A model generated the notes under the pieces. That model worked only from the letters and a program-made list of their open reading frames with translations, did no database searches and was not told the DNA's origin. From DASQFQ01 sp963811595 (GTDB taxonomy: Bacteria; Actinomycetota; Thermoleophilia; Solirubrobacterales; Solirubrobacteraceae), in contig CAWERW010000016.1 of the NCBI GenBank assembly GCA_963811595.1, positions 186,001-250,000 on the forward strand: a stretch of DNA of 64,000 nt, read 5' to 3'. Made by a program: the position numbers and the translations under genes. Below, piece by piece: positions 44,417-52,322 of this stretch. Every line of letters begins with the position of its first letter. Position 1 is the first letter of the stretch.

Positions 44417-45563
44417 GGATCGCCTCCTCGATCGCGTCTCCGGCGTCCCACACGTTCACGTTCATCGCCGCGATCGTGCGCCCCTCTCGCCGCCAGTAGG
44501 CGATGAACTCGTAGCGCTCGGCGTCGCCGCGGACATCGAGCTCGTCGGCGCCGAACGGCAGCCCCCGGAACTCCATGCCGACGTCGTACTGGTCGGAGAA
44601 GAAGTACGGCAGCCGGTCGTAGCTCGCGGACTTGCCGAGCATCGCCTTCGCCGCCACCTCCGGCTGGTGCAGCGCGTTGGCCCAGTGCTCGACCCGCAGC
44701 CGGCGCCCGTAAAACGGGTGCTCCGCGTTGGCGATGTCGCCGGCGGCGAACACGTGCTCGTCGCTCGTCCGCAGGCTCGCGTCGCACATCACCCCGTTTC
44801 CGACCGCGAGCCCGGCGGCCTCGGCGAGCGCCGTCCGCGGGATCGCGCCGAGCCCGGCGACCAGGAGGTCGGCGTCGAGCGCGGTGCCGTCGGCGAGCAC
44901 GACGCGCTCGACGCTGCCCTTCCCCTCCACGCGCGCGACCGCGACGCCGGTGCGCACGTCGACGCCCTGCGCGCGGTGGAGCCGCGCGTAGAGCTCGCCC
45001 ATCTCGCGGCCGAGCGCGGCCTCGAGCGGCGTGGCGGCGAGCTCGACGACCGTGACCTCGAGCCCATTCTGCCGCGCCGACGCCGCGACCTCCATGCCGA
45101 TCCAGCCGCCGCCGGCGATCACCGCACGGGCGCCGGGCTGCAGCGCCGCGGCGAGGGCGTCGCTGTCGGCAAGCGTCCGCAGGTGGTGGACGCCGTCGAG
45201 CTCGGCGCCGGGCACCGACAGCCGCCGCGGCTCGGAGCCCGTCGCGAGCAGGAGCCGGTCGTAGGCGAGCGCCTCGCCGCTCGACAGCGTCACGTTGCGG
45301 CCCGCGGGGTCGATCGCGGTCACCGCCGTGTCCGTCAGCAGCTCGACGCCGTGGTCGGCGTAGAAGCCCTCGGGGTGCACGCGCGCCTGCTCGCGCGGCG
45401 ACTCGCCGCGCAGGTAGTCCTTCGACAGCGGCGGGCGCTCGTACGGCAGCTCGGGCTCCTCGCCGATCAGCACGATCCGGCCCTCGAAGCCCTCGTCCCG
45501 CAGCGCCTCGGCGGCCTTCGCGCCCGCCAGCCCGGCGCCGGCGATCACATGCGTCTCAGGCAT
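44400..45563 (-). CDS. FAD-dependent ferredoxin/rubredoxin reductase-like oxidoreductase
   Basis: 387 residues. FAD GxGxxG at AGAGLAGAKAAEALR near 8-22, LPYERPPLSKDYLRGE near 39-54, NAD(P)H GxGxxG at AGGGWIGMEVAA near 148-159, FAD site VFAAGDIAN near 271-279, and a C-terminal reductase domain VEHWANALHQ... It transfers electrons from NAD(P)H to a ferredoxin or P450 redox chain. Starts inside the corrected end of folE (8-nt overlap). It is a paralogue of the enzyme at 57333-58526. Confidence 0.9.
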   Translation of the reverse strand: MPETHVIAGAGLAGAKAAEALRDEGFEGRIVLIGEEPELPYERPPLSKDYLRGESPREQARVHPEGFYADHGVELLTDTAVTAIDPAGRNVTLSSGEALAYDRLLLATGSEPRRLSVPGAELDGVHHLRTLADSDALAAALQPGARAVIAGGGWIGMEVAASARQNGLEVTVVELAATPLEAALGREMGELYARLHRAQGVDVRTGVAVARVEGKGSVERVVLADGTALDADLLVAGLGAIPRTALAEAAGLAVGNGVMCDASLRTSDEHVFAAGDIANAEHPFYGRRLRVEHWANALHQPEVAAKAMLGKSASYDRLPYFFSDQYDVGMEFRGLPFGADELDVRGDAERYEFIAYWRREGRTIAAMNVNVWDAGDAIEEAILSRAT

Positions 45564-46141
45564 GGCTCGCCGCCAGCGTGAGGAACTCCTGGCGCGTCCG
45601 CGGGTCGTCGCGGACCAGCCCGTGCAGCGCCGAGGTGACCGTGCTCGCCCCGGGCTTCTGCACGCCGCGGATCGTCATGCACATGTGCTCGGCCTCGAGC
45701 ACCACGCCGACGCCCTTGGGCGCCAGCTCGCGTCTGCAGCCAGCCGGCGACCTGCGTGGTCAGCCGCTCCTGCACCTGCAGCGCGCGGGCGAAGTGATCG
45801 ACCACGCGCGCGAGCTTCGACAGCCCCACGATCCGCTCGCCGGGCAGGTAGCCGACGTGCGCGACGCCCGCGAACGGCAGCAGGTGGTGCTCGCACAGCG
45901 AGTGGAACGGGATGCCGCGGGCCACGACGAGCTCGTCGTAGCCGCCGTCGTTGGGGAACGTGGTGGCGTCGAAGGGCTCCGGCGTCAGCAGCTCGGAGTA
46001 GAGGCGCGCGATCCGGCGCGGGGTGTCGCGCCGCCCCTCGTCGTCGAGGTCGACGCCGAGCGCGCGCAGGAACTCCGCGGCGGCGGCCTCGGCCGGGTGG
46101 GGCGCGGGCAGCTCGGTCGCGAGGGCGAGGGAGTGGGTCAT
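45556..46141 (-). pseudogene. folE: GTP cyclohydrolase I, disrupted by one extra base
   Basis: Converts GTP to dihydroneopterin triphosphate, first step of folate and pterin synthesis. Zinc-site motif GIPFHSLCEHHLLPFAGVAHVGYLPG near 75-100, then GLSKLARVVDHFARALQVQERLTTQVAGWLQT. One surplus base at about 45730 breaks the frame. After removal it reads ELAPKGVGVVLEAEHMCMTIRGVQKPGAST...LTLAASHA and stops at 45556, giving 195 codons, a normal length. It starts directly 6 nt after a sigma-type promoter shared divergently with the ECF sigma gene, so the mRNA is probably leaderless. Confidence 0.88.
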
Positions 46142-46147
46142 GGAGGA

Positions 46148-46174
46148 TTGGCGACCGCGCCCGCCGACTTCTTA
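46148..46174 (-). promoter_or_regulatory. ECF-type promoter of folE (TAAGAA-N13-GTCGCCAA)
   Basis: On the minus strand TAAGAA (46174-46169), 13 nt, then GTCGCCAA (46155-46148), then 6 nt to the folE ATG at 46141. Spacing is identical to the two plus-strand copies; one base of the second box differs. The TAAGAA is one half of the palindrome TTCTTACGCGTAAGAA (46169-46184). Confidence 0.7.
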
Positions 46175-46178
46175 CGCG

Positions 46179-46205
46179 TAAGAATCGCGCGCCGGCCGAC
46201 GCCAA
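46179..46205 (+). promoter_or_regulatory. ECF-type autoregulatory promoter of the sigma gene (TAAGAA-N13-GACGCCAA)
   Basis: TAAGAA at 46179-46184, 13 nt, GACGCCAA at 46198-46205, then 6 nt to ATG 46212. It shares the palindrome 46169-46184 with the divergent folE promoter. The second box so close to the ATG implies a leaderless transcript. Confidence 0.7.
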
Positions 46206-46211
46206 GCCATC

Positions 46212-46781
46212 ATGCTCGTCATGGCCGCGACCGCCGACGACCCGCTGCTCGTCGCCCTGCGCGGCCCGCAGCGCGACGCCGCGCTGGCGGAGCTGCACGC
46301 GCTGCTGCTGCGGGCCGCGCGCTTCGAGCTGTCGCGCCGCGACGTCGCCGACGACGAGCTCGCGCAGGAAGCCGCCGACGACGCCCTGATGGCGCTGCTC
46401 GGCAAGCTCGACACGTTCCGCGGCGCCAGCCGCTTCACGACCTGGGCCTACAAGTTCGCGCTGCTCGAGGCGGGCGTGAAGGCGCGGCGGCGCGCGTGGC
46501 GCGGCCGCGAGATCGTCATCGACGAGGAGCGCTGGCCCGAGATCCCCGACACGGGGCTGACGGCGCAGGAGAAGCTCGAGCAGGACGACCGGCTGCGCGC
46601 GCTGCGCGACGCCGTGCGCACCGTCCTGACCTCCCGCCAGCGCGAGGTGTTCACCGCGCTCGCGCTCAACGAGATCCCGATCGACGTGCTCGCGGAGCGG
46701 ACCGGCTCGACCCGCGGCGCGCTCTACAAGACACTGCACGACGCCCGCCGCAAGCTCCGGGAGGTGATCGATGATGGATGA
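46212..46781 (+). CDS. ECF-type RNA polymerase sigma factor
   Basis: 189 residues. Sigma region 2 (AQEAADDALMALLGKLDTFRGASRFTTWAYKFALLEAG, about 51-88) and region 4 (LTSRQREVFTALALNEIPIDVLAERTGSTRGALYKTLHDARRKLRE, about 139-184) joined by a charged linker, with no region 1 or 3. The downstream overlapping zinc anti-sigma gene and the promoter repeated in front of itself, folE and doxX support an autoregulated system. ATG 46212 fits the conserved 6-nt distance to the promoter box; ATG 46221 is possible. Confidence 0.9.
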   Translation: MLVMAATADDPLLVALRGPQRDAALAELHALLLRAARFELSRRDVADDELAQEAADDALMALLGKLDTFRGASRFTTWAYKFALLEAGVKARRRAWRGREIVIDEERWPEIPDTGLTAQEKLEQDDRLRALRDAVRTVLTSRQREVFTALALNEIPIDVLAERTGSTRGALYKTLHDARRKLREVIDDG

Positions 46782-46977
46782 GCTGCTGGGCCCGCGCGGC
46801 CCCGAGCTGAGTTGCGAGGCGTGCTTCGAGCACCTCGACGAGTACGTCGAGCTCGAGCTCGCGGGCGAGGACGCGGACGGCCGCATCCCCGGGATGCGCG
46901 CGCACCTCGAAGGCTGCCCGGCCTGCCGCGAGGACCACGAGAGCCTGCGCGAGTACGTCGCGCAGGACTCGCGGTAA
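46771..46977 (+). CDS. Zinc-finger anti-sigma factor (zf-HC2 / ZAS)
   Basis: 68 residues, soluble. Contains CEAC near 15-18 and the HxxxCxxC motif RAHLEGCPACRE (His45, Cys49, Cys52), the ZAS signature found in RsrA-like redox-responsive anti-sigma factors. Overlaps the sigma gene by 11 nt, so the two are made together. Thiol oxidation or metal loss could release the sigma factor, by analogy with RsrA. The stop codon TAA is itself part of the next TAAGAA promoter box. Confidence 0.88.
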   Translation: MMDELLGPRGPELSCEACFEHLDEYVELELAGEDADGRIPGMRAHLEGCPACREDHESLREYVAQDSR

Positions 46978-47001
46978 GAACCCGTCTCGGGGTGACGCCA
47001 A
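46975..47001 (+). promoter_or_regulatory. ECF-type promoter of the DoxX gene (TAAGAA-N13-GACGCCAA)
   Basis: TAAGAA at 46975-46980 (overlapping the anti-sigma stop), 13 nt, GACGCCAA at 46994-47001, then 6 nt to ATG 47008. Same boxes and distances as the promoter at 46179-46205, although the 13-nt spacers differ in sequence. Confidence 0.7.
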
Positions 47002-47007
47002 CCCCGT

Positions 47008-47433
47008 ATGACCAGCCTCTCACTCCACGAGCGCAGGGAGAGCGCCCGCGGCGACGCCGTCGCCCAGGCGACCCTCCTGCTGCGCATCGGCTTCACCGTC
47101 GCCCCGATCCTGTTCGGGCTCGACAAGTTCGCCAACGTCCTCACGGACGACTGGACGCGCTACCTCGCGCCCGCGTTCAACGACGTCATCCCCGGCTCGG
47201 CCGAGGACGCGATGTACATGGTCGGCGCGATCGAGATCGTCGCCGGCATCGTCGTGTTCGTGGCGCCGCGCTACGGCGGCCTGCTCGTCGCCGCGTGGCT
47301 CGCCGGCATCATCGTCAACCTGCTGATCGTCGGCGGCTACGGCGACATCGCGCTGCGCGACTTCGGCCTCATGCTCGGCGCGCTCACCCTGGCCCGGCTG
47401 GCGACCGTGGAGCCCCGATCTCCCGACGGATGA
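47008..47433 (+). CDS. DoxX-like membrane protein
   Basis: 141 residues, four transmembrane helices: about 20-40 (LLLRIGFTVAPILFGLDKFANVL), 65-85, 90-112 and 116-132. The helix 1 RxxxGxxxxxxGxxKF pattern is typical of DoxX proteins, which in mycobacteria join superoxide dismutase and a thiosulfate sulfurtransferase in a membrane oxidoreductase complex. It has its own copy of the sigma-type promoter, which makes it a likely regulon member. Confidence 0.85.
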   Translation: MTSLSLHERRESARGDAVAQATLLLRIGFTVAPILFGLDKFANVLTDDWTRYLAPAFNDVIPGSAEDAMYMVGAIEIVAGIVVFVAPRYGGLLVAAWLAGIIVNLLIVGGYGDIALRDFGLMLGALTLARLATVEPRSPDG

Positions 47434-47475
47434 CCCATATCCCTCCAGGGTGCGTAGAGGTACCCTGCAGCGATC

Positions 47476-49887
47476 GTGGCCGAGGGCGACCGTCACCCCA
47501 CCCTGCACGAGCGCCGGGTCAACGACTCGGCCGTCGCGCTCGCACGGGAATGGCGGCGCCTCGGGCGCGCGGCGACGTTCGTCGCGGTGCTCACCAGCCC
47601 GGTCCTGTTCCTGCTGCTCTACCGCGGCCTGGAATGGAGCTTCCTCGGCGCGCTCGTCGGCACGATCCTCGGCGTCGCGATCTTCCGCGGCCTGATCGAC
47701 GTCCTCGCGCACAAGGTGATCCCGGCGCCGACGCTGTACGGCGCCGAGAACGAGCTCAAGGACGAGGACGTCATCCAGCGGCGCCGCCTCTGGTACTGGC
47801 GCAAGAAGTTCCGCAACACGTGGCGGCTGGTGGCCACGTTCCTGGTGCTCGTCGGGATCGCGATGATCTACAACTCGTTCGCGACCGGCGACAGCTCCTT
47901 CTCCGGCGGCGTGGCGACGCTCGGCGACCTGTTCACGGCCTTCGGGCCGATCATGCTCGCCTACCTGCCGATCATCTTCATCCTCTTCTTCGCGAACTTC
48001 CTGATCCTGTTCGGCCCGCTGCTGCTGCTCGGCGCGGGGCAGATCAAGGGTTACGAGCCGGGCGACGCGGACTGGGGCGTCAAGCTCGCCGACGTCCGCG
48101 GCCAGGCCGAGGCGAAGGAGGAGATCACGCGCGTGGTCTCGCTCTGGCAGTCGGGCGAGGAGTTCGAGAAGGCGGGCGGCAAGCGCGAGCGCGGCGTGCT
48201 CTTCCTCGGCGCCCCCGGCACCGGCAAGACGATGCTCTCCAAGGGCATCGCGACGTCGTTCAACTGCCCGTTCGTCTCGATCCCGGGCTCCGGCTTCGCG
48301 CAGACGTTCATCGGGATGGACGCGGTGCTCGTCCGCTTCCTCGCGATGAAGGCGAAGCGCCTGGCGCGCAAGTGGGGCGGCCAGTGCATCGTGTTCATCG
48401 ACGAGATCGACGCCGTCGGCATGCGCCGCCAGTCGCTCGGCTCGGGCTTCCAGCCGCTCTCGCCGTCGACGCAGGACGCGCAGTTCTACGGGCCCCACGG
48501 CGCGCTCACCTGGGACGGCGACCTCGTGCTGGAGACTCGGCAGTGGCGCGACCAGCTGTTCGAGAGCCGAGCGGAGCAGCCCAGCTCGGTCTACCCGCCC
48601 GTGATCGAGAAGGTCGCCGGCGCGGTCCGGGACATGATGATCCCGGGCATGATGGGCGGCGGCGGCGGGCTGGCGCTCAACCAGCTGCTGGTCGTGATGG
48701 ACGGCATCGACGATCCGCCGCTGATGAAGCGCATCCGCACCAAGCGCATCAACACGTTCCTCGACGCGCTCTACATCGTCCCGCGCAAGATCGGCAAGTA
48801 CTCCCTCCGGCTGCGGCCGCCGAAGCCGAACAAGGAGGAGATCTACTTCATCGGGGCCTGCAACGTCTCGCTGAACCGGCTCGACCCCGCGCTCACGCGG
48901 CCCGGCCGCATGGGCCGCCACATCTACTTCCGCACGCCGACGTGGGAGGACCGCCGCGACATCTTCGACCTGTACCTGGGCAAGGTGGCGCACGATCCCG
49001 AGCTCGACAAGCCCCACCGCCGGGACGAGCTCGCCCGCATCACCAACGGCTACTCGCCGGCGATGATCGACCAGGTCTGCTCGATGGCGCTGACCTACGC
49101 GCACTCGAACGGCCGCGAGGTCTTCGACCGCGCCGACCTCGTCGAGGCGATGACGACCGTCGAGTCCGGCGTCGCGATCGGGCAGCCCTACCCGAAGCAC
49201 GAGGAGCGCTCGATCGCCATCCACGAGGCCGGGCACGCGGTCTGCGGCCATCTCTACGCCGAGAACGTGATGTCGACCCGGCTCTCGATCCGCAAGCGCG
49301 GGTCCTCGGGCGGCCACCACCAGGCGATGCAGATCGAGGACCGCTTCGTCGACTGGCGCTCCGAGCAGGTCGCCGAGCTGATCTGGATCCTCGGAGCGAT
49401 GGCCGCCGAGTACGTGTTCTACGACCAGAACACGACCGGCGTCGGCGGCGACATCGGCGCGGCCACGAACCAGGCCTCGCGCATGGTCGGCTTCCACGCC
49501 ATGGCGCCCGCGCCGATCGACCTCTCCGACCGGATCGCCGACGAGGAGCGCCGCGAGGAGGAAGAGGAGCGCGTGATGGAGCGCTTCGAGAAGCTCGGCG
49601 CCCAGCTGATGCACCGGTCCGGCGGCGGGATGATGGACGGCAACCCGTTCACCGCCACCCTCGGCGACCCGATGAAGCGCAAGCTGGCCGCCGGCCTGCT
49701 CGGGCAGGCGTTCGTGATCGCCTACTGCACGATCAAGCTGAACCGCGACGGCGTCGACCGCGTCGCCACCCGGCTCGTGTCCGAGGGCGAGATGTACGGC
49801 GACGACGTCGTCGAGCTGCTCGACGGCTCCGACCTGCGCAAGCCCGAGATCGACGTGCTCGACGAGGACTCATGGCCAAGGATCTGA
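47476..49887 (+). CDS. Divergent FtsH-like AAA+ membrane metalloprotease
   Basis: 803 residues. About four transmembrane helices before residue 190. AAA+ module: Walker A GAPGTGKT at 245-252, Walker B IVFIDEID at ~305-312, SRH LTRPGRMGRHI at ~473. Protease domain: zinc HEAGH at ~583-587, with a downstream Asp ligand candidate in TTGVGGDIGAA. Walker B to SRH spans ~168 residues versus ~60 in E. coli FtsH, so about 105 extra residues are inserted in the ATPase (Gly-rich MMGGGGG and basic segments). N-terminal membrane topology also differs from FtsH. Overlaps a membrane-protein gene downstream by 16 nt. Confidence 0.85.
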   Translation: MAEGDRHPTLHERRVNDSAVALAREWRRLGRAATFVAVLTSPVLFLLLYRGLEWSFLGALVGTILGVAIFRGLIDVLAHKVIPAPTLYGAENELKDEDVIQRRRLWYWRKKFRNTWRLVATFLVLVGIAMIYNSFATGDSSFSGGVATLGDLFTAFGPIMLAYLPIIFILFFANFLILFGPLLLLGAGQIKGYEPGDADWGVKLADVRGQAEAKEEITRVVSLWQSGEEFEKAGGKRERGVLFLGAPGTGKTMLSKGIATSFNCPFVSIPGSGFAQTFIGMDAVLVRFLAMKAKRLARKWGGQCIVFIDEIDAVGMRRQSLGSGFQPLSPSTQDAQFYGPHGALTWDGDLVLETRQWRDQLFESRAEQPSSVYPPVIEKVAGAVRDMMIPGMMGGGGGLALNQLLVVMDGIDDPPLMKRIRTKRINTFLDALYIVPRKIGKYSLRLRPPKPNKEEIYFIGACNVSLNRLDPALTRPGRMGRHIYFRTPTWEDRRDIFDLYLGKVAHDPELDKPHRRDELARITNGYSPAMIDQVCSMALTYAHSNGREVFDRADLVEAMTTVESGVAIGQPYPKHEERSIAIHEAGHAVCGHLYAENVMSTRLSIRKRGSSGGHHQAMQIEDRFVDWRSEQVAELIWILGAMAAEYVFYDQNTTGVGGDIGAATNQASRMVGFHAMAPAPIDLSDRIADEERREEEEERVMERFEKLGAQLMHRSGGGMMDGNPFTATLGDPMKRKLAAGLLGQAFVIAYCTIKLNRDGVDRVATRLVSEGEMYGDDVVELLDGSDLRKPEIDVLDEDSWPRI

Positions 49888-50879
49888 TTCCGCCGCCCTC
49901 CCCCGCCGGCCGCCCCTCGGGCGACGCCGACGCGGAGCGCGAGCGCGCCCGCGAGCGCGAGGAGGCGCGCCGCCGCCAGGGTGGTCTGTGGAGCCGCTCG
50001 TCGCAGCCCGAGGCGACCGCCGCCGTCGTCGAGGACATGCGCGACGACGGCGGGCCCGATCCCGAGCCCACCGCAGCGACGGTCGAGTCGCCCTACCGCT
50101 CGCGCTTCGGGCTCGCGCTGGGCGCGCTGATCGGCATCGGCATCGCCACGCTGGCGATCGGCGCCGCGGTCTACGTCGGCACCACCGGCAACGGAGCGCC
50201 CGACGGCTGGTCGTCGTGGAAGCCCGCGTCCGACGACGGCGTCAGCGCCGCCAAGCAGATCGCCGACCACGTCGGCGGGAAGTACCGGCTCGCCAACGGC
50301 GACCAGATCGTCGGCGTGCAGGCGGGGCCGCTCGAGGTCTTCGACGTCCCGCTCGAGGTCGCGCTGCGCACCGCGCCGCAGGGCGGCGACATCGACTTCG
50401 TCGACGGCAACGGGCTCATGTACACGCTCAACGGCCTCGGCCCGAAGGGCTCCGTGCGCGGCGGCAAGCCGTCGGAGGAGCGCCACCTGCTGCTGCGCCG
50501 CGAGGCGCTCGAGCTCGCGCTCTACACGTTCCGCTACGTCGAGGACGTCGACCTCGTCGTCGTCCTGCTCCCGCCGCGCAAGATGACCGCGGCGGAGGAG
50601 AAGGCCGTCGCCGCCGCCAACGCGAAGGGCGACACCGCCACCGCGCAGCGCATCGAACCGGACACGCAGGCGCTCTTCTACCGCCCCGGCGACCTCGAGC
50701 CGCAGCTCGAGATCCCGCTCGGCGCGACGATCCCGGCCAAGACCCCGCGGCCCGAGACGATCCCCGCCTCGGAGTCGCGCCGCATCGACGCGCTGACGCG
50801 CGGCAACCTGTTCCTCGCCTCCTTCACCCAGGGGCAGGACCAGCGCGCGTTCCTCGTGCTCGACCGCCTACCGGGGTAG
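49872..50879 (+). CDS. Single-pass membrane protein coupled to the FtsH-like protease
   Basis: 335 residues. Charged, disordered N-terminus (PPSPAGRPSGDADAERERAREREEARRR), one transmembrane helix near 80-98 (FGLALGALIGIGIATLAIGAAVYVG), then a ~230-residue extracytoplasmic domain with KQIADHVGGKYRLANGDQIVGVQAGPLEVFDVPLEVAL. Family not recognised. The 16-nt overlap with the protease gene suggests a partner or substrate-adaptor role. ATG 49872. Confidence 0.75.
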   Translation: MAKDLIPPPSPAGRPSGDADAERERAREREEARRRQGGLWSRSSQPEATAAVVEDMRDDGGPDPEPTAATVESPYRSRFGLALGALIGIGIATLAIGAAVYVGTTGNGAPDGWSSWKPASDDGVSAAKQIADHVGGKYRLANGDQIVGVQAGPLEVFDVPLEVALRTAPQGGDIDFVDGNGLMYTLNGLGPKGSVRGGKPSEERHLLLRREALELALYTFRYVEDVDLVVVLLPPRKMTAAEEKAVAAANAKGDTATAQRIEPDTQALFYRPGDLEPQLEIPLGATIPAKTPRPETIPASESRRIDALTRGNLFLASFTQGQDQRAFLVLDRLPG

Positions 50880-51830
50880 GTCGAGATATTCGATGGCCCG
50901 GGTGAAGTGGAACCCGGGGACGTCGCCGCCCTCGATCGCGTAGATGCGGCGGCCCTGCGCGACGCCGCCGAGGCCGTGGCGCGGCGTGCGCATGCCGGGC
51001 AGCGAGCGCCAGCGGTCGCGCGCGGGGTCGTAGAGCTCCACCTCGCGGATCGTGCCCGCGCCCTCCTCGCCGCCGAACACCACGATCCTGCCGCCCGCGG
51101 TGGCCGCCGCGATCCCGCCGCGCGGCTTGCGCATGTCGCGCACGCGGGTCCAGCTGCGGCTGCCCGGGTCGTAGCGGTCGACGCGCGCGAAGTTGCCCTG
51201 GCCCGCGGCGCGACCCGCGAGCGCGTAGAAGCGCCCGCCGGCGGCCGCCGCGGCGAGGTGCTCGCGGGCGAGCGGGAGGTCGGGGCCCGCCGACCAGCGG
51301 CGCGTGCGGAAGTCGTAGATCTCGAGCGTGGCGAGCGCGCCGCGTCCGGTCGCGGCGCCGCCGACCGCGTAGAGCCGGTGGCCGATGACCGCGGCGGCGA
51401 GCGCGCCGCGCCGGGTCGGCGCGCTCGGCAGCCGGGTCCAGCGGTTGCGGCGCGGCTGGTAGCGGTAGAGCGTGGCGACCTCGTCGTCGAGCGAGCTGCG
51501 CCCGCGGTAGCCGCCGATCACGTAGACGTCACCGCGGTACGCGACGGCCGCGGCGTGGTTGAGGCTCGCCGGCATGTCGGCGACGCGCCGCCAGCGGTCC
51601 CGCCGCAGGTCGTAGCGCTCGGTGACCGCGGTGGTACCGCCCGACGCGCGCTCGAAGCCGCCCATCACGTAGACGTAGCGGCCCACGCGAGCCGCGGCGA
51701 CCTCGGTGCGCGCAAGCGTCGCGGGCGCCAGCGCGCGCCACTTGCCGGTGGCGGCGGGCGCCGCGTCTCCGCCGCCGCACGCCGCCAGCGCGCAGGCGAG
51801 GATCAGTCCCGCGGCTCGTGCCCTCGGCAT
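50868..51830 (-). CDS. Kelch-repeat lipoprotein
   Basis: 320 residues. Lipobox LILACALAAC (Cys near 17) gives a lipid-anchored exported protein. Five to six Kelch blades follow, with GG pairs and spaced Trp/Tyr: YVYVMGGFERASGGTTAVTERYDLRRDRWRRVADMP, VYVIGGYRGRSSLDDEVATLYRYQPRRNRWTRLP, LYAVGGAATGRGALATLEIYDFRTRRWSAGPDLP and later. It forms a beta-propeller of unknown ligand. ATG 51830 was chosen for the signal peptide; upstream overlaps the small Cys-rich gene by 28 nt. Confidence 0.85.
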   Translation of the reverse strand: MPRARAAGLILACALAACGGGDAAPAATGKWRALAPATLARTEVAAARVGRYVYVMGGFERASGGTTAVTERYDLRRDRWRRVADMPASLNHAAAVAYRGDVYVIGGYRGRSSLDDEVATLYRYQPRRNRWTRLPSAPTRRGALAAAVIGHRLYAVGGAATGRGALATLEIYDFRTRRWSAGPDLPLAREHLAAAAAGGRFYALAGRAAGQGNFARVDRYDPGSRSWTRVRDMRKPRGGIAAATAGGRIVVFGGEEGAGTIREVELYDPARDRWRSLPGMRTPRHGLGGVAQGRRIYAIEGGDVPGFHFTRAIEYLDLPR

Positions 51831-51973
51831 TCCACCACCGGTACGCGCGGGTACTTCGGGTACTCCGGCTCCGTCCTCGACCGCTGGCAGAGCGAGAACT
51901 CCGACCCGCGGCCGGTGCGGACGAGCTGCTGATGCAGGCAGGTGTCGCAGAGGCCGGCCGGAGGCCGTCTCAC
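51803..51973 (-). CDS. Small Cys-rich (zinc-ribbon-like) conserved protein, 56 residues
   Basis: GTG 51973 to TGA 51803. The product starts MRRPPAGLCDTCLHQQLV and has SEFSLCQRSRTEP, EYPKYPRVPV, VVECRGHEPRD. Four Cys (CxxC, then single Cys twice) plus His suggest one bound zinc. I recognise this pattern from small actinobacterial hypothetical proteins. GTGA overlap with the upstream 98-residue gene supports translation. Function unknown. Confidence 0.75.
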   Translation of the reverse strand: MRRPPAGLCDTCLHQQLVRTGRGSEFSLCQRSRTEPEYPKYPRVPVVECRGHEPRD

Positions 51974-52266
51974 ATCGGACGGTGGCCCAGTCGTGCAAGC
52001 TCCTCATGGTGTTGCGTGACCCTGACCTTCACGGGGTCGGCGTCGTCGCGCGCGTGCACGAGCGTCCACATCGCGTCGGCGGCCTGCTCGGCGGTCTCCG
52101 GCGTGGCGCGATTGCGCATCTCGTCGACGAGCGCGATCTCCAGCCGCTCGATCTTCTCCTCGGCAGTGCCTTCGCCCAGAGCGGGGAACGGAACCCCGCG
52201 CAGATGCTCGTCCCAGGCGCCCTTGACCATGGCGAAGCGGTTGCGAAGCGCGATCGCGTCGGACAT
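51970..52266 (-). CDS. Conserved small helical protein of unknown function
   Basis: 98 residues, mainly helical and charged (RNRFAMVKGAWDEHLRGVPFPALGEGTAEEKIERLEIALVDEMRNRATPETAEQAADAMWTLVHARD). No metal motif, signal or membrane segment. ATG 52266. First gene of a three-gene minus-strand run (this gene, the Cys-rich protein, the Kelch lipoprotein) linked by overlaps, and divergent from the ABC exporter by 56 nt. Confidence 0.65.
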   Translation of the reverse strand: MSDAIALRNRFAMVKGAWDEHLRGVPFPALGEGTAEEKIERLEIALVDEMRNRATPETAEQAADAMWTLVHARDDADPVKVRVTQHHEELARLGHRPM

Positions 52267-52322
52267 CGGTGCGCGAGTCTTGCAGATCCCGGGCGCCCCA
52301 CTCCCTCGTATCGTGTAATTGC

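Noticed and set aside
46812..49871. Long plus-strand open frame leading into the 335-residue membrane protein gene
   Set aside because: The upstream part is out-of-frame shadow of the anti-sigma, doxX and ftsH-like genes; the real start is ATG 49872.
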